Source of the DNA: Bradyrhizobium sp. BR 10289
GTDB lineage: Bacteria > Pseudomonadota > Alphaproteobacteria > Rhizobiales > Xanthobacteraceae
Assembly (NCBI RefSeq): GCF_019455385.1
Contig: NZ_JACOFR010000009.1
Location: 124,001 to 188,000, forward strand
Length of the DNA: 64,000 nt
Direction: 5' to 3'
A model generated the notes under the pieces. That model saw nothing but the letters and a program-made list of their open reading frames with translations. It did not search any database and had not been told where the DNA came from. This document shows, one piece after another, positions 40,614-49,411 of the stretch. The position numbers and the translations under genes are program-made. How positions within the stretch are numbered: position 1 is the first letter of the stretch; every line of letters starts with the position of its first letter.

Positions 40614-42302
40614 TCAGTCGCCCCACTGCGCGAAGGCGTCGTTGAAGGCGCGCTCGCCGGGGGCGCCCTTCTCGATCGCGATGATGGCGCGGCGCTGGTT
40701 GGTGTAGACCATCGGCATGTCGAACCAGGAGCGCTCCTTCAGCAACTGGATGTTACGGGTGCGGTCCGCATCGACATTCGACAATCCGACCAGGAAGAGC
40801 GTCGAGATGCCGGTCGGGCCCTTCACCGGATCCGTCACCTTGGAATCCGTGACCTTGACGGCATAGCCCGCCAGCGGCGTGCCGCGGGCCTGCTCGTTCG
40901 ACTTCATCAGGACACCCGGCACATTGCCGATGCCGCCACCGGGGAAATCGGTGGGAACGGTGAAGTTCAGTTCGATGGTGTGGCTCGCCGGCAGCGACGC
41001 ATCGGTGTTGCGCACGAACGACATCGTCATCTTGAACTTGCGGTCGGGAATCTCGATGTCGGCGCGCACGGCGACGTCGGCCTTCTGGCTGCCCGAAGCC
41101 TTGATCGGCTCGAGCCGCCACACCACCGAGCCGACATATTGCTTGCCCTTCGGATCCGACGGATCCTCGTCATAGAGCACGACCTTCTGCGCCACCGGCG
41201 CGACCGGCTGGTCGGCCGAGGGCTGGCCGACGCGATCCGGAATCTTGGGCTTGCTCTGCGGCTGCGAGGAATCCTTCGGCGCCTCCGCCACCTGGGTCGG
41301 CGAGGGCTTGAGCAGGCCGCTCGCGATCTGCACCGCCTGCTTGCCCCAGAGGATGCCGGCACCGACCAGGATCAGCACGATGCCGACGGCGATCGCGGTC
41401 TTGAACGGGAAGACAGAGCCGCGGCGCTTGGGCTTCTTGCCGTCGCGGTCGAGGACGGGGATGTGCGGGCGCCCCGACGGCGGCCGCGGCGCGTAGCGCT
41501 CGGCCTCCTCGATCGACTCGTCGTAGGAATAGGGCGCCTCGCCCTCGCCGACGCGGTTTTCCAGGCTCGGCTCAAGCCGGTCGAATTCCGGCGAGGGCGA
41601 GGGCACGTTGGCATAGGTGCGGCGCGCGGCGCGGTTGGCCTGTGCGGCGGCGCCGCCGAGATCGTTGGCATCGGCCGTGATGTCGCGGAAGCCGCGCACG
41701 CCGGGTGCGGCAGGCAACGTGGGGGGCGCACCGGCGTCCGGCGGACGGCGTGGAGCTTGACGATCACCTTGGCGATCGCGTCCGGCCGGCGGGGGAGCCG
41801 GCGGCTCCGGCATCGGCGGCGCGGGCGGGCCGCCGGACGGTCCTGGCTGGCGCGGCGCGTCGAAACGCGGTGCGCGCGGCGGACGCGGGGCATCGCCCTG
41901 GTCGTCGACGTTGAAGGAGGGACGGTCGGCGCGTGGCGGCGTCGGCGCCGGACGGGTCCGCGGCGGACCTGCCGGAGGGGCCCCGGCGGGGCCCGCCTCG
42001 GCCGCACGGGTGCTGGCGCGGCGGAAGGCATCGCCGCTGCCGCCGCTGCGGGGGGCGCCGCCGCCAGGACGCGAGGCGTCGCGGGCGCGCTGGGCGGCTT
42101 CCGATTCGACCTTGCGGACGGCCTCTTCCAGCGACAGCCGCTCGCGGGTGATCTCGGATTCGGAGAGCGGCGGCTGAACGCTGCGGAGCTGCGCGATCAG
42201 GGCCGTGCGCGCCCGCTCATAGAGCGCGCGACGGCTTTCGCCGGGAGCATTGGGGTCCAGGGCGGCAATAGCGCGGGCGATCAGCGGATAGTAATCAGCC
42301 AT
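40614..42302 (-). CDS. Proline-rich single-span membrane protein, conserved hypothetical
   Basis: A 562-residue protein. Residues 1-75 are helical and well ordered (YPLIARAIAALDPNAPGESR, ALYERARTALIAQL, then ITRERLSLEEAVRKVESE). About 80-220 are a disordered Pro/Gly/Arg-rich region. One membrane span lies near residue 300 (FKTAIAVGIVLILVGAGILW), followed by a charged linker and an extracytoplasmic domain of about 200 residues with KVVLYDEDPSDPKGKQYVGS and NLTF-like strands (for example IELNFTVPTDFPGGGIG). I recognise it only as a conserved rhizobial hypothetical; no function is assigned. It is 37 bases behind purA on the same strand, so it may be read through from it. Confidence 0.75.
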   Translation of the reverse strand: MADYYPLIARAIAALDPNAPGESRRALYERARTALIAQLRSVQPPLSESEITRERLSLEEAVRKVESEAAQRARDASRPGGGAPRSGGSGDAFRRASTRAAEAGPAGAPPAGPPRTRPAPTPPRADRPSFNVDDQGDAPRPPRAPRFDAPRQPGPSGGPPAPPMPEPPAPPPAGRDRQGDRQAPRRPPDAGAPPTLPAAPGVRGFRDITADANDLGGAAAQANRAARRTYANVPSPSPEFDRLEPSLENRVGEGEAPYSYDESIEEAERYAPRPPSGRPHIPVLDRDGKKPKRRGSVFPFKTAIAVGIVLILVGAGILWGKQAVQIASGLLKPSPTQVAEAPKDSSQPQSKPKIPDRVGQPSADQPVAPVAQKVVLYDEDPSDPKGKQYVGSVVWRLEPIKASGSQKADVAVRADIEIPDRKFKMTMSFVRNTDASLPASHTIELNFTVPTDFPGGGIGNVPGVLMKSNEQARGTPLAGYAVKVTDSKVTDPVKGPTGISTLFLVGLSNVDADRTRNIQLLKERSWFDMPMVYTNQRRAIIAIEKGAPGERAFNDAFAQWGD

Positions 42303-42339
42303 TTCTACTCAATGATACGCGCGTCCCGGTAAGAGATCG

Positions 42340-43632
42340 TTAAGCCTCAAACGGATTTTGCACCAGGATAGTATCCTCGCGTTCGGGGCTGGTGGAAAGC
42401 AGCGCCACCGGGCACCCCACCAATTCCTCGATCCGCCGGACATATTTGATGGCCTGGGCCGGCAGCTGGGCCCACGACCGGGCATTGGCGGTCGGCTCCT
42501 TCCAGCCCTCGATGGTCTCGTAGATCGGCTCGACCCGGCCTTGCGCGCCCTCGCCGGCCGGGAAGTAGTCGATCTCCTTGCCGTCGAGCTTGTAGCCGAC
42601 GCAGACCTCGATCGTGTCGAAGCCGTCGAGGATGTCGAGCTTGGTCAGCGCCAGACCGGTGATGCCGCAGGTGCGGACGGTCTGTCGCACCAGCACGGCG
42701 TCGAACCAGCCGCAGCGGCGCTTGCGTCCGGTATTGACGCCGAACTCGCGGCCGCGACGGCCGATCTCCTCGCCGATCTCGTTGAGGAGTTCGGTCGGGA
42801 ACGGGCCCTTGCCGACCCGGGTCGTGTAGGCCTTGCAGATGCCGAGCACATAGCCGACCGCGCCCGGGCCGAGGCCGGTGCCGGTCGCCGCCTGCGCCGC
42901 CACCGTGTTCGACGAGGTGACGTAAGGGTAGGTGCCGTGGTCGACGTCGAGCAGCGCGCCCTGCGCACCCTCGAACAGGATACGCTTGCCGGCACGCCGC
43001 TCCTGATCGAGCAGGCGCCACACGGTCTCGGCGTAAGGTAGCAGCTGCGGCGCCAGCGCGCTCAGCTCCTTCAGGATGTCCCTGCCGTCGAACTCCGGCA
43101 GGTTGAGGCCGCGGCGCAGCGCGTTGTGATGCGCCAGCAGCCGGTCGATCTTGTGCGGCAGCGTGTCGAGGTCGGCGAGGTCCATCAGGCGAATGGCACG
43201 GCGGCCGACCTTGTCCTCATAGGCAGGTCCAATGCCGCGGCGGGTGGTGCCGATCGCGGTCGCAGCGTTCGAGGACTCGCGCAGGGCGTCGAGCTCACGA
43301 TGCAGCGGCAGGATCAGGGTGACGTTCTCGGCGACGCGGAGATTCTCCGGACCGACCGCAACGCCCTGTCCGCGCAGCTTGGCGACCTCGTCGAGGAAGG
43401 CCTGGGCATCGAACACCACGCCGTTGCCGATCACCGCCAGCTTCGACGGACGCAGCACGCCCGAGGGCAGCAGCGCGAGCTTGTAGGTCTCGCCATTGAT
43501 GACCAGCGTGTGGCCGGCGTTATGGCCGCCCTGGAAGCGCGCGACGATATCCGCCTGCTCCGACAACCAGTCGACGATCTTGCCCTTCCCTTCGTCGCCC
43601 CATTGGGCGCCGACGACGACAACGTTGGCCAT
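42340..43632 (-). CDS. purA: Adenylosuccinate synthetase
   Basis: PurA makes adenylosuccinate from IMP, aspartate and GTP, the first step from IMP to AMP. The 430-residue length is standard. The start MANVVVVGAQWGDEGKGK carries the GTP-binding loop with the catalytic Asp, GHNAGHT contains the catalytic His, IGTTRRGIGPAYEDK and GAQGALLDVDHGTYPYVTSS are family signatures, and GRKRRCGWFDAV is near the end. The ATG at 43632 gives the normal N-terminus; the frame extends 13 codons upstream. It is a single housekeeping gene, with the proline-rich membrane protein gene following on the same strand. Confidence 0.97.
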   Translation of the reverse strand: MANVVVVGAQWGDEGKGKIVDWLSEQADIVARFQGGHNAGHTLVINGETYKLALLPSGVLRPSKLAVIGNGVVFDAQAFLDEVAKLRGQGVAVGPENLRVAENVTLILPLHRELDALRESSNAATAIGTTRRGIGPAYEDKVGRRAIRLMDLADLDTLPHKIDRLLAHHNALRRGLNLPEFDGRDILKELSALAPQLLPYAETVWRLLDQERRAGKRILFEGAQGALLDVDHGTYPYVTSSNTVAAQAATGTGLGPGAVGYVLGICKAYTTRVGKGPFPTELLNEIGEEIGRRGREFGVNTGRKRRCGWFDAVLVRQTVRTCGITGLALTKLDILDGFDTIEVCVGYKLDGKEIDYFPAGEGAQGRVEPIYETIEGWKEPTANARSWAQLPAQAIKYVRRIEELVGCPVALLSTSPEREDTILVQNPFEA

Positions 43633-43667
43633 TCGCGGGTAATCCCTATCAATCTGTCTCTCAGGAG

Positions 43668-43713
43668 GCATGATCCTCGCGGAAAACCGGTGCCCACTTT
43701 TCCGGGATCATGC
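43668..43713. repeat. Short palindromic intergenic repeat, family G (CATGATCC type)
   Basis: GCATGATCCTCGCGGAAAA and TTTTCCGGGATCATGC enclose CCGGTGCCCAC. The ends are perfect inverted repeats and the inner GGAAAA/TTTTCC extends the pairing. Similar elements are familiar from Bradyrhizobium intergenic DNA. The remaining 290 bases up to the P-type ATPase contain the FixK-like box but no gene. Confidence 0.7.
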
Positions 43714-43888
43714 CTGCGCCCAGCCCTCTCAGCGGCCCGAGGCCGCTCGCATGCGAGGCAGCCAACCGGATAAAGGAAGCAGCCCCTCTAGGCAAGCAAG
43801 AACGGGGCTTTTTCGAGGTCCGAAGGGCGGCTCAAGCCTTTGATATCCCCTTAAAATCTTGAAACCTTCGGGCCTGCCGGCAGCCCGC

Positions 43889-43902
43889 TTGACCCGCATC
43901 AA
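43889..43902 (+). promoter_or_regulatory. FixK/FNR-like box upstream of the P-type ATPase gene
   Basis: TTGACCCGCATCAA matches the TTGA-N6-TCAA core used by FixK2/FNR-type regulators. It lies 102-115 bases before the ATPase start, nearly the same distance as the box before napE (92-105). The outer bases match; the inner ones (CCCGCA) are not palindromic. Confidence 0.6.
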
Positions 43903-44003
43903 CCGTTTCGGAGCGCAATTGCGGCAAGGGAGAGCTGTCACCTCAGCAGCTTACCCTTGCTGACACCTTCATCCGGCCTCGAGGCCTCCATTTCGGACAT
44001 GCC

Positions 44004-46493
44004 GTGACCAAGCCACCGACCAGCCAGACGAGCCAGTTCTGGCATCTGTCGACTGACGCGCTCTGCACCCGGCTCGGCTGCTCATTGCAGGGCCTGAGCA
44101 CACATCAAGCCGCCGAACGGCTGGACCGGTTCGGGCCGAACAGCGATGCCCCGCCGCGGATCGAGGGGGCGGCGCGCGCGATCCTGCGCCGGCTGCTGGA
44201 GCCGTTGTCGCTGATCCTGCTGGTCGCCGGCATCGTCTCGATGCTGACCGGCGACGACATCGGCGGCCTCATCATCGTGCTGATTCTCGCCCTCTCGATC
44301 GGGCTCGACACCGTCCAGGAAGGCCATGCGGTGCGCGCCGCCGAGGTCCTGCGCCGCTCGGTGGCGCTCAAGGCCGAGGTCCGGCGCGACGGCGCCTTCC
44401 GCGAGATCGAGGTCGACAGGGTCGTCCCCGGCGATCTCCTGCGCGTCCGCGCCGGCGACATCATCCCCGCGGACGCGCTGGTCGTGGAGAGCACCGCCTT
44501 CACCGCGGGCGAAGCCGCGCTCACCGGCGAGCCCTATCCGGTGCCAAAACGGGCCGGCGCCGCCAGCGATCCCGACGACACCGCTAATGCGCTGTTCCGC
44601 GGCGCGGTGGCGCAGACCGGCGAGGCCATCGCGCTGGTCGTCAGGACCGGGCGCGACACCGTGTTCGGCGCGGCCGCCTCGGCCTTGGCCGAGACGCAGG
44701 CGCCCTCTCCGTTCGAGCGCGACTTGCGCGAATTCGGCCTCGTGATCGCGCGCGCCACGCTCGCGCTGGTGCTGGTCGTGCTCACTGTTCGCGTCGTGTT
44801 CGGCCGCGAGGTGCTGGATTCGCTGCTGTTCGCGGTGGCGCTCGCCGTCGGGCTGACGCCCGAGCTGCTGCCGATGATCACCACCGTGACGCTGTCGCGC
44901 GGCGCGCTGCGCATGGCCGGGCGCAAGGTGATCGTGAAGCGCCTCGCCGCGATCCACGATCTCGGCGCCATGACGGTGCTGTGCACGGACAAGACGGGCA
45001 CGCTGACCTCGGCCGAGATCACGCTCGCGCGGAGCATCGATGCGGAGGGCAAGGAACGGGCCCGCGCCGCGCAACTCGGCGCCATCGCGGCCTCGCTCGG
45101 CGGCGACCGCGGCGCGCTCGATGCCGCGCTCGTCGCCGGCCGGCCGGACGCCGCCCAAGGCTGGACCCTTGCCGGACGGCAGGCGTTCGATTTCTCGCGC
45201 CGGCTGGGATCAGTGCTCGCCACCGGCCCGGAAGGAGCGTTGCTGATCGTCAAGGGCGCACCGGAGGCCGTGCTCTCACTCTGCACGATGGACGAGAGCG
45301 CGCGCGACGCTGCGCTGGCCCGCGTGCATGACTTCGCCGGCGAGGGCCTGCGCACCATCGCGATCGCCTCGCGGATTTGGAACGGCGCGCTGCGCGAGGT
45401 CGAGACGGAGGACGAGATCGATCTCGTCTTCGAAGGTTTTTGCGCCTTCGCCGATCCGCCGAAGCCGACGGCCGCAAGCGCCATTGCGCGGCTCGCCGCA
45501 CGCGGCATCAGCCTGAAGATCCTGTCGGGCGATGATCCTGTCGTGGTGAAGCGGCTCGCAGGGCTGGTCGGGCTGAACCCCGAGCGCGTGCTGTCGGGCG
45601 CCGATGTCGCCGCGCTCAGCGACGAGGCGCTGGCCGTGCAGGTCCGCTCGATCGACGCGTTCGGTCGCCTTGCGCCGGACCAGAAGTCGCGCATCGTGAA
45701 GGCGCTTCAGGCCGGCGGCGAGGTCGTCGGCTTCCTCGGCGACGGCATCAACGACGCACCGGCCTTGAAAGTGGCCGATGTCGGATTATCGGTCGACGGC
45801 GCAACCGGTGTGGCGCAGGCCGCCGCCGACATGATCCTTCTTGCCTCGGATCTCGAAGTCGTCGCCGACGGCGTCGAGGAAGGACGGCGCACCTTCGCCA
45901 ACATCCTGAAATATGTCCGCATGGGCGCCAGCTCAAATTTCGGCAACATGCTGTCGATGGCGGCAGCCTCGCTGGCGCTGCCATTCCTGCCGATGCTGGC
46001 GACGCAGATCCTGCTCAACAATCTGCTCTACGATCTCTCCGAACTCGGCATACCCTTCGACCGCGTCTCCGCACGGGCCACCGCGCAGCCGCAGGTCTGG
46101 AGCATGTCGCGCCTGGTGCGCTTCGCCGCGATCATGGGGCCGCTGTCGTCGGTGTTCGACGCGCTGACCTTCCTGGCGCTGCTGTATCTGTTCAAGGCTT
46201 CGCCGGAGGAATTCCGCACCGCCTGGTTCGTCGAATCCATGGCGACGCAGATCCTCGTCATCTTCATCATCCGCACCAACGGGCGGCCCTGGCGCGACCG
46301 GCCCGATCCGGCGCTCGCAATGTCCTCGCTGACCGCGCTGCTGGTCGCGATGGTGCTGCCGTTCACGCCGATCGGAGCCTGGTTCGGCTTCGTCGCGCCG
46401 CCGCCGGTCGTGATGGCGGCCATCGCGCTGCTGGTCGTCGTCTATCTCGCCTGCGCCGAACTGTTGAAGCCGTTTGCGATCCGCAAGGACTGA
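44004..46493 (+). CDS. MgtA-type P-type cation-transporting ATPase
   Basis: An 829-residue membrane ATPase with the full P-type machinery: actuator motif TGEPYPVPK, phosphorylation site CTDKTGTLT with Asp at residue 329, KGAPEAVL in the nucleotide-binding part, and GDGINDAPALK. The C-terminal segment ILKYVRMGASSNFGNMLSM and LLYDLSELGIPFDRV follow MgtA/MgtB Mg2+ importers closely, as does the membrane part ending with six spans. The nucleotide-binding domain is shorter than in enteric MgtA. The start is a GTG at 44004; an ATG five bases earlier is out of frame. The upstream FixK-like box suggests expression at low oxygen. Mg2+ specificity is inferred from homology only. Confidence 0.9.
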   Translation: MTKPPTSQTSQFWHLSTDALCTRLGCSLQGLSTHQAAERLDRFGPNSDAPPRIEGAARAILRRLLEPLSLILLVAGIVSMLTGDDIGGLIIVLILALSIGLDTVQEGHAVRAAEVLRRSVALKAEVRRDGAFREIEVDRVVPGDLLRVRAGDIIPADALVVESTAFTAGEAALTGEPYPVPKRAGAASDPDDTANALFRGAVAQTGEAIALVVRTGRDTVFGAAASALAETQAPSPFERDLREFGLVIARATLALVLVVLTVRVVFGREVLDSLLFAVALAVGLTPELLPMITTVTLSRGALRMAGRKVIVKRLAAIHDLGAMTVLCTDKTGTLTSAEITLARSIDAEGKERARAAQLGAIAASLGGDRGALDAALVAGRPDAAQGWTLAGRQAFDFSRRLGSVLATGPEGALLIVKGAPEAVLSLCTMDESARDAALARVHDFAGEGLRTIAIASRIWNGALREVETEDEIDLVFEGFCAFADPPKPTAASAIARLAARGISLKILSGDDPVVVKRLAGLVGLNPERVLSGADVAALSDEALAVQVRSIDAFGRLAPDQKSRIVKALQAGGEVVGFLGDGINDAPALKVADVGLSVDGATGVAQAAADMILLASDLEVVADGVEEGRRTFANILKYVRMGASSNFGNMLSMAAASLALPFLPMLATQILLNNLLYDLSELGIPFDRVSARATAQPQVWSMSRLVRFAAIMGPLSSVFDALTFLALLYLFKASPEEFRTAWFVESMATQILVIFIIRTNGRPWRDRPDPALAMSSLTALLVAMVLPFTPIGAWFGFVAPPPVVMAAIALLVVVYLACAELLKPFAIRKD

Positions 46494-46651
46494 AGGTTCC
46501 CGCCGTATCGCGCGCGCATGGAGGCGTTGCGCCCCGCCCCATTGATATCAGGCGGATTTCCGTGTCTTTGGAACGCGCCGGGCTATGAGCCGGCCCTGAT
46601 ATCGCGGGGCCGGGGTCTCGGCGCTATGCACGCGGGACCATAACAATCACA

Positions 46652-47584
46652 ATGACCGCCACCGGCCAGACCACGAGCACCGAGACACCCGGTGACAACT
46701 GGGTTGCCAACCAGCCTTATCTGCTGCTCAGCATCACCGCGCTGTGCTGGGCCGGCAACGCCGTCGTCGGGCGGCTCGCCGCCGGCCATATCCCGCCGGT
46801 GACGCTGTCGTTCCTGCGCTGGCTGCTCGCCTTCCTCATCGTGCTGCCGTTCGCCTGGAAACATCTCGTGCAGGACTGGCCCGCGATCCGCAGCAAGCTC
46901 GGCCTGATGATCACGCTCTCGATCATCGGCATCGGCGCCTTCAACACGCTGCAATACTGGGCGCTGGAGCATACCCAGGCGCTCAACACCCTGCTGCTGC
47001 AATCGGCAGCGCCCCTGCTGGTGGCGCTGTGGTCGCTGGTCATCCTCGGCATCCGCCTCACCGCGGCGCAAGGCTTCGGCGTGCTGCTGTCGATGTGCGG
47101 CGTGCTCACCATCCTCCTGCATGGCGACTTCACGACGCTGTCGAACATCGAGTTCAACAAGGGCGATCTCATCTTCATGGTCGCGCTGCTGATCTTCGCG
47201 CTCTATTCGGTGCTGAGCCTGAAGCGGCCGGCAATGCACGGCCTGTCGTTCCTCGCCTTCACCTTCGGCGCCGGCGCCGCCTGTCTCATTCCGCTCGAGA
47301 TCTGGGAGCTCTATGCGCGCCCGGTGATGAAGCTGGACGCGCCGAACCTGCTCACCCTGCTCTATGTCGCGGTGTTCCCGTCGACGCTGGCCTATCTCTG
47401 CTTCAACCGCGGCGTCCGCCTGATCGGCGCCAACCGCGCCGCGCCGTTCTTCCACGTGGTGCCGGTGTTCGGCTCGGTCATGGCGATGGTGTTTCTGGGC
47501 GAACGCCCGCAGGCGTTCCATTTCATCGGCTTTGCGCTGGTGCTGTCGGGCGTGTTCGCGGCGTCAAGGAAGCAGGCGGCGTAG
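46652..47584 (+). CDS. EamA/DMT family transporter, paralogue 1
   Basis: A 310-residue exporter with about ten membrane spans in two EamA repeats. The first opens NQPYLLLSITALCWAGNAVV, and the second repeat includes LLTLLYVAVFPSTLAYLCF with the family proline/glycine pattern, ending VFGSVMAMVFLGERPQ (EamA hallmark VFGxxxxxxxLGE). Drug/metabolite efflux is the family role; no substrate can be read off. It shares segments with the gene at 48246, including NQPYLLLS and FNKGDL, so the two are paralogues separated by the DUF1330 gene. Confidence 0.92.
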   Translation: MTATGQTTSTETPGDNWVANQPYLLLSITALCWAGNAVVGRLAAGHIPPVTLSFLRWLLAFLIVLPFAWKHLVQDWPAIRSKLGLMITLSIIGIGAFNTLQYWALEHTQALNTLLLQSAAPLLVALWSLVILGIRLTAAQGFGVLLSMCGVLTILLHGDFTTLSNIEFNKGDLIFMVALLIFALYSVLSLKRPAMHGLSFLAFTFGAGAACLIPLEIWELYARPVMKLDAPNLLTLLYVAVFPSTLAYLCFNRGVRLIGANRAAPFFHVVPVFGSVMAMVFLGERPQAFHFIGFALVLSGVFAASRKQAA

Positions 47585-47605
47585 TCTATCCACAAACGCT
47601 GGTGT

Positions 47606-47697
47606 CGTAGGGTGGGCAAAGCGAAGCGTGCCCACCACCTTCATCCTACGGAAGGGAATCGTGGGCACGGCGCAAATGCGCCTTTGCCCACCCTACG
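47606..47697. repeat. Palindromic intergenic repeat, family B (GGGTGGGCAAAG type), copy 1
   Basis: CGTAGGGTGGGCAAAGCG and CGCCTTTGCCCACCCTACG close a hairpin-rich element whose inner arms GCGTGCCCACC and GTGGGCACGGCG also pair. A shorter relative is at 50525-50561. It lies between the two EamA genes, downstream of the first. Confidence 0.75.
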
Positions 47698-47750
47698 ATT
47701 CTGGTTTCGTGGAAAGATCCCTCACCCAACGCGCCGCATGACGGACATCG

Positions 47751-48158
47751 TTACTTCATCTTAAACTTGCTGTAGGCCTCTCTGGTTGCGATGATGACGT
47801 GTTCGGCGCAGCCGGCGACGCGATGCGGGTCGGCTTCGCGCTCGTAGGACTCCGACGTCATCATGTCCAGAAAAGCCGCGACAGTGGGGTAATAGACCAG
47901 CGCGACGAAATCCCACTTGCTGCTATCGTGCGGGCCGAGTGCGACGGCTTCCGCCTCGCCCGTCCAGAGCAGCGTGCCGCCGCGCGCCTTGATCATCGGC
48001 ACGGTGATGGCGCTGTAGCGGAGATAGGCATCCCAGCCCGAGCCGTTGCCGTCCTGCGAGCGATCATGGAAGCGCATCAGGTTCAGCATCACCACCGGCG
48101 CTTGCCGGTCGAGCCGCTCCAGGCCTTCGATGTTCAACATATTGACCGCCAATGGCAC
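47751..48158 (-). CDS. DUF1330 family protein
   Basis: A 135-residue small alpha/beta-barrel-like protein of the DUF1330/NIPSNAP-like type. Family segments are PVVMLNLMRFHDRS, WDAYLRYSAITVPMIKARGG, SKWDFVALVYYPTVAAFLDM and CAEHVIIATREAY. The ferredoxin-like dimeric barrel is often involved in small-molecule chemistry, but the activity is unproven. It sits between two EamA paralogues and is divergent from the second with an 87-base gap carrying a palindrome, so joint control with that exporter is plausible. Confidence 0.85.
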   Translation of the reverse strand: MPLAVNMLNIEGLERLDRQAPVVMLNLMRFHDRSQDGNGSGWDAYLRYSAITVPMIKARGGTLLWTGEAEAVALGPHDSSKWDFVALVYYPTVAAFLDMMTSESYEREADPHRVAGCAEHVIIATREAYSKFKMK

Positions 48159-48196
48159 CTCCTCTGGTCATGCCTGCATTGTAGCATTGCGGACAT

Positions 48197-48210
48197 ATGA
48201 CTTGTGTCAT
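48197..48210 (+). promoter_or_regulatory. Palindrome ATGAC-TTGT-GTCAT between DUF1330 and EamA genes
   Basis: A perfect 5+5 inverted repeat with a 4-base spacer lies 38 bases before the DUF1330 start and 35 bases before the EamA start, midway in the divergent gap. It is a good candidate operator for both genes; the binding protein is unknown. Confidence 0.4.
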
Positions 48211-48245
48211 GGCAACGATCGGGCGCAAGCTTGCATCAAACACCA

Positions 48246-49181
48246 ATGACGATCGCTTCGCCCGCGCCAAAGGCCGCCAATCCGGCCAGCTGGCTCAACA
48301 ACCAGCCTTATCTGCTACTCAGCCTGAGCTCGCTGTTCTGGGCGGCCAATATCGTGCTCGCGCGCCATGTCGGCGCGCATGTGCCGCCGCTGACGGTGAC
48401 CACGATCCGCTGGTTCGGCGTGTTCCTGATCCTGCTGCCGTTCGCCTGGCCACATCTGAAGCGCGACTGGCCGGCGCTGCGCAACAGCCTGCCCTTGATG
48501 CTGTTCCTGTCGCTGGTCGGCTTCGCTTTCAACAACGCGATCTCGTATTGGGCGCTGCAATATACCGAGGCGCTGAACGCGCTGCTGATCCAGTCCGCAG
48601 GTCCGCTGTTCGTGGCACTGTGGTCGCTGGTGCTGTTCGGCGTTCGGCTGACGCGCGGACAGCTCGCCGGCATCGCGATCTCGCTCGCCGGCGTGCTGAT
48701 CATCATCCTGCGCGGCGATCTCGCCGCGCTCGCGCGCATCAGCTTCAACAAAGGCGACCTCATGTTCGCCTCCTCGCTGCTGGCATTCGGCATCTATTCC
48801 GCCTTCATCCCGCGCCGGCCGAAGATTCATCAGCTCTCCTTCCTGTCCTTCACTACCTGCTGCGGGGCGATCATGCTGCTGCCCACGGCGATCTGGGAAG
48901 GGCTCAGCGGCCGCGTCCTGCAATTCGACACGGTGACGCTGGCGACGCTGGCCTATATCCTGATCTTCCCCTCGACGCTGGCCTATCTCTTCTTCAACCG
49001 TGGCGTGGCACTGATCGGCCCGAACCGGGCCGCGCCGTTCTTCCATCTGGTGCCGGTGTTCGGATCAGTGATGGCGATCATCCTGCTCGGCGAAAAGCTG
49101 CAGCCGTTTCACCTGATCGGCTACGCGCTGGTGCTCGCCGGCGTCGTGATCGCGTCACGGCAGGGCTCGGCAGCGAAGTAA
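48246..49181 (+). CDS. EamA/DMT family transporter, paralogue 2
   Basis: A 311-residue ten-span exporter in two EamA repeats, closely resembling the gene at 46652: NQPYLLLSLSSLFWAANIVL, IRWFGVFLILLPFAW, FNKGDLMFASSLLAFGIYS and VFGSVMAIILLGEKLQ. The start at 48246 (MTIASPAPKAANPASW) corresponds to that of its paralogue; a frame 14 codons longer is open. It is divergent from the DUF1330 gene. The pair with its intervening small enzyme may be a duplicated export module, with one copy acquiring a new neighbour. Confidence 0.9.
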   Translation: MTIASPAPKAANPASWLNNQPYLLLSLSSLFWAANIVLARHVGAHVPPLTVTTIRWFGVFLILLPFAWPHLKRDWPALRNSLPLMLFLSLVGFAFNNAISYWALQYTEALNALLIQSAGPLFVALWSLVLFGVRLTRGQLAGIAISLAGVLIIILRGDLAALARISFNKGDLMFASSLLAFGIYSAFIPRRPKIHQLSFLSFTTCCGAIMLLPTAIWEGLSGRVLQFDTVTLATLAYILIFPSTLAYLFFNRGVALIGPNRAAPFFHLVPVFGSVMAIILLGEKLQPFHLIGYALVLAGVVIASRQGSAAK

Positions 49182-49207
49182 TTCCGCGAGGCGGACGCGG
49201 CTCTGCT

Positions 49208-49333
49208 GTGTCCCGGGCGCGGCGCAGCACGCAGTGATGCGCCGCTGAACCGGGACCCGGTCTGCCGAGGCATGGGCCCCGGCTCTGCAGCGCACCGCGT
49301 AAGTGCGCGCTGCGCTGCGTCCGGGGCACGGGA
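49208..49333. repeat. Palindromic intergenic repeat, family C, copy 2
   Basis: This element starts TGTCCCGGGCGCGGCGC and ends GCGTCCGGGGCACGGGACC, with the shared inner block GGGCCCCGGCTCTGCAGCGC. It is laid out as in the copy at 38015-38150. It occupies the gap before the Bug-protein gene. Confidence 0.75.
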
Positions 49334-49411
49334 CCGCGTTAATTCGCACCTTTAGATTTTTGCTTGGACAAGCTAGGTTCCCCGGCAACGAAGAAGAGGG
49401 AACGACCACAC

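Noticed and set aside
40980..42332. Plus-strand ORF opposite the proline-rich membrane protein
   Set aside because: Arg/Gly-rich low complexity from reversed Pro/Ala codons; the minus-strand product has a membrane span and a conserved start.
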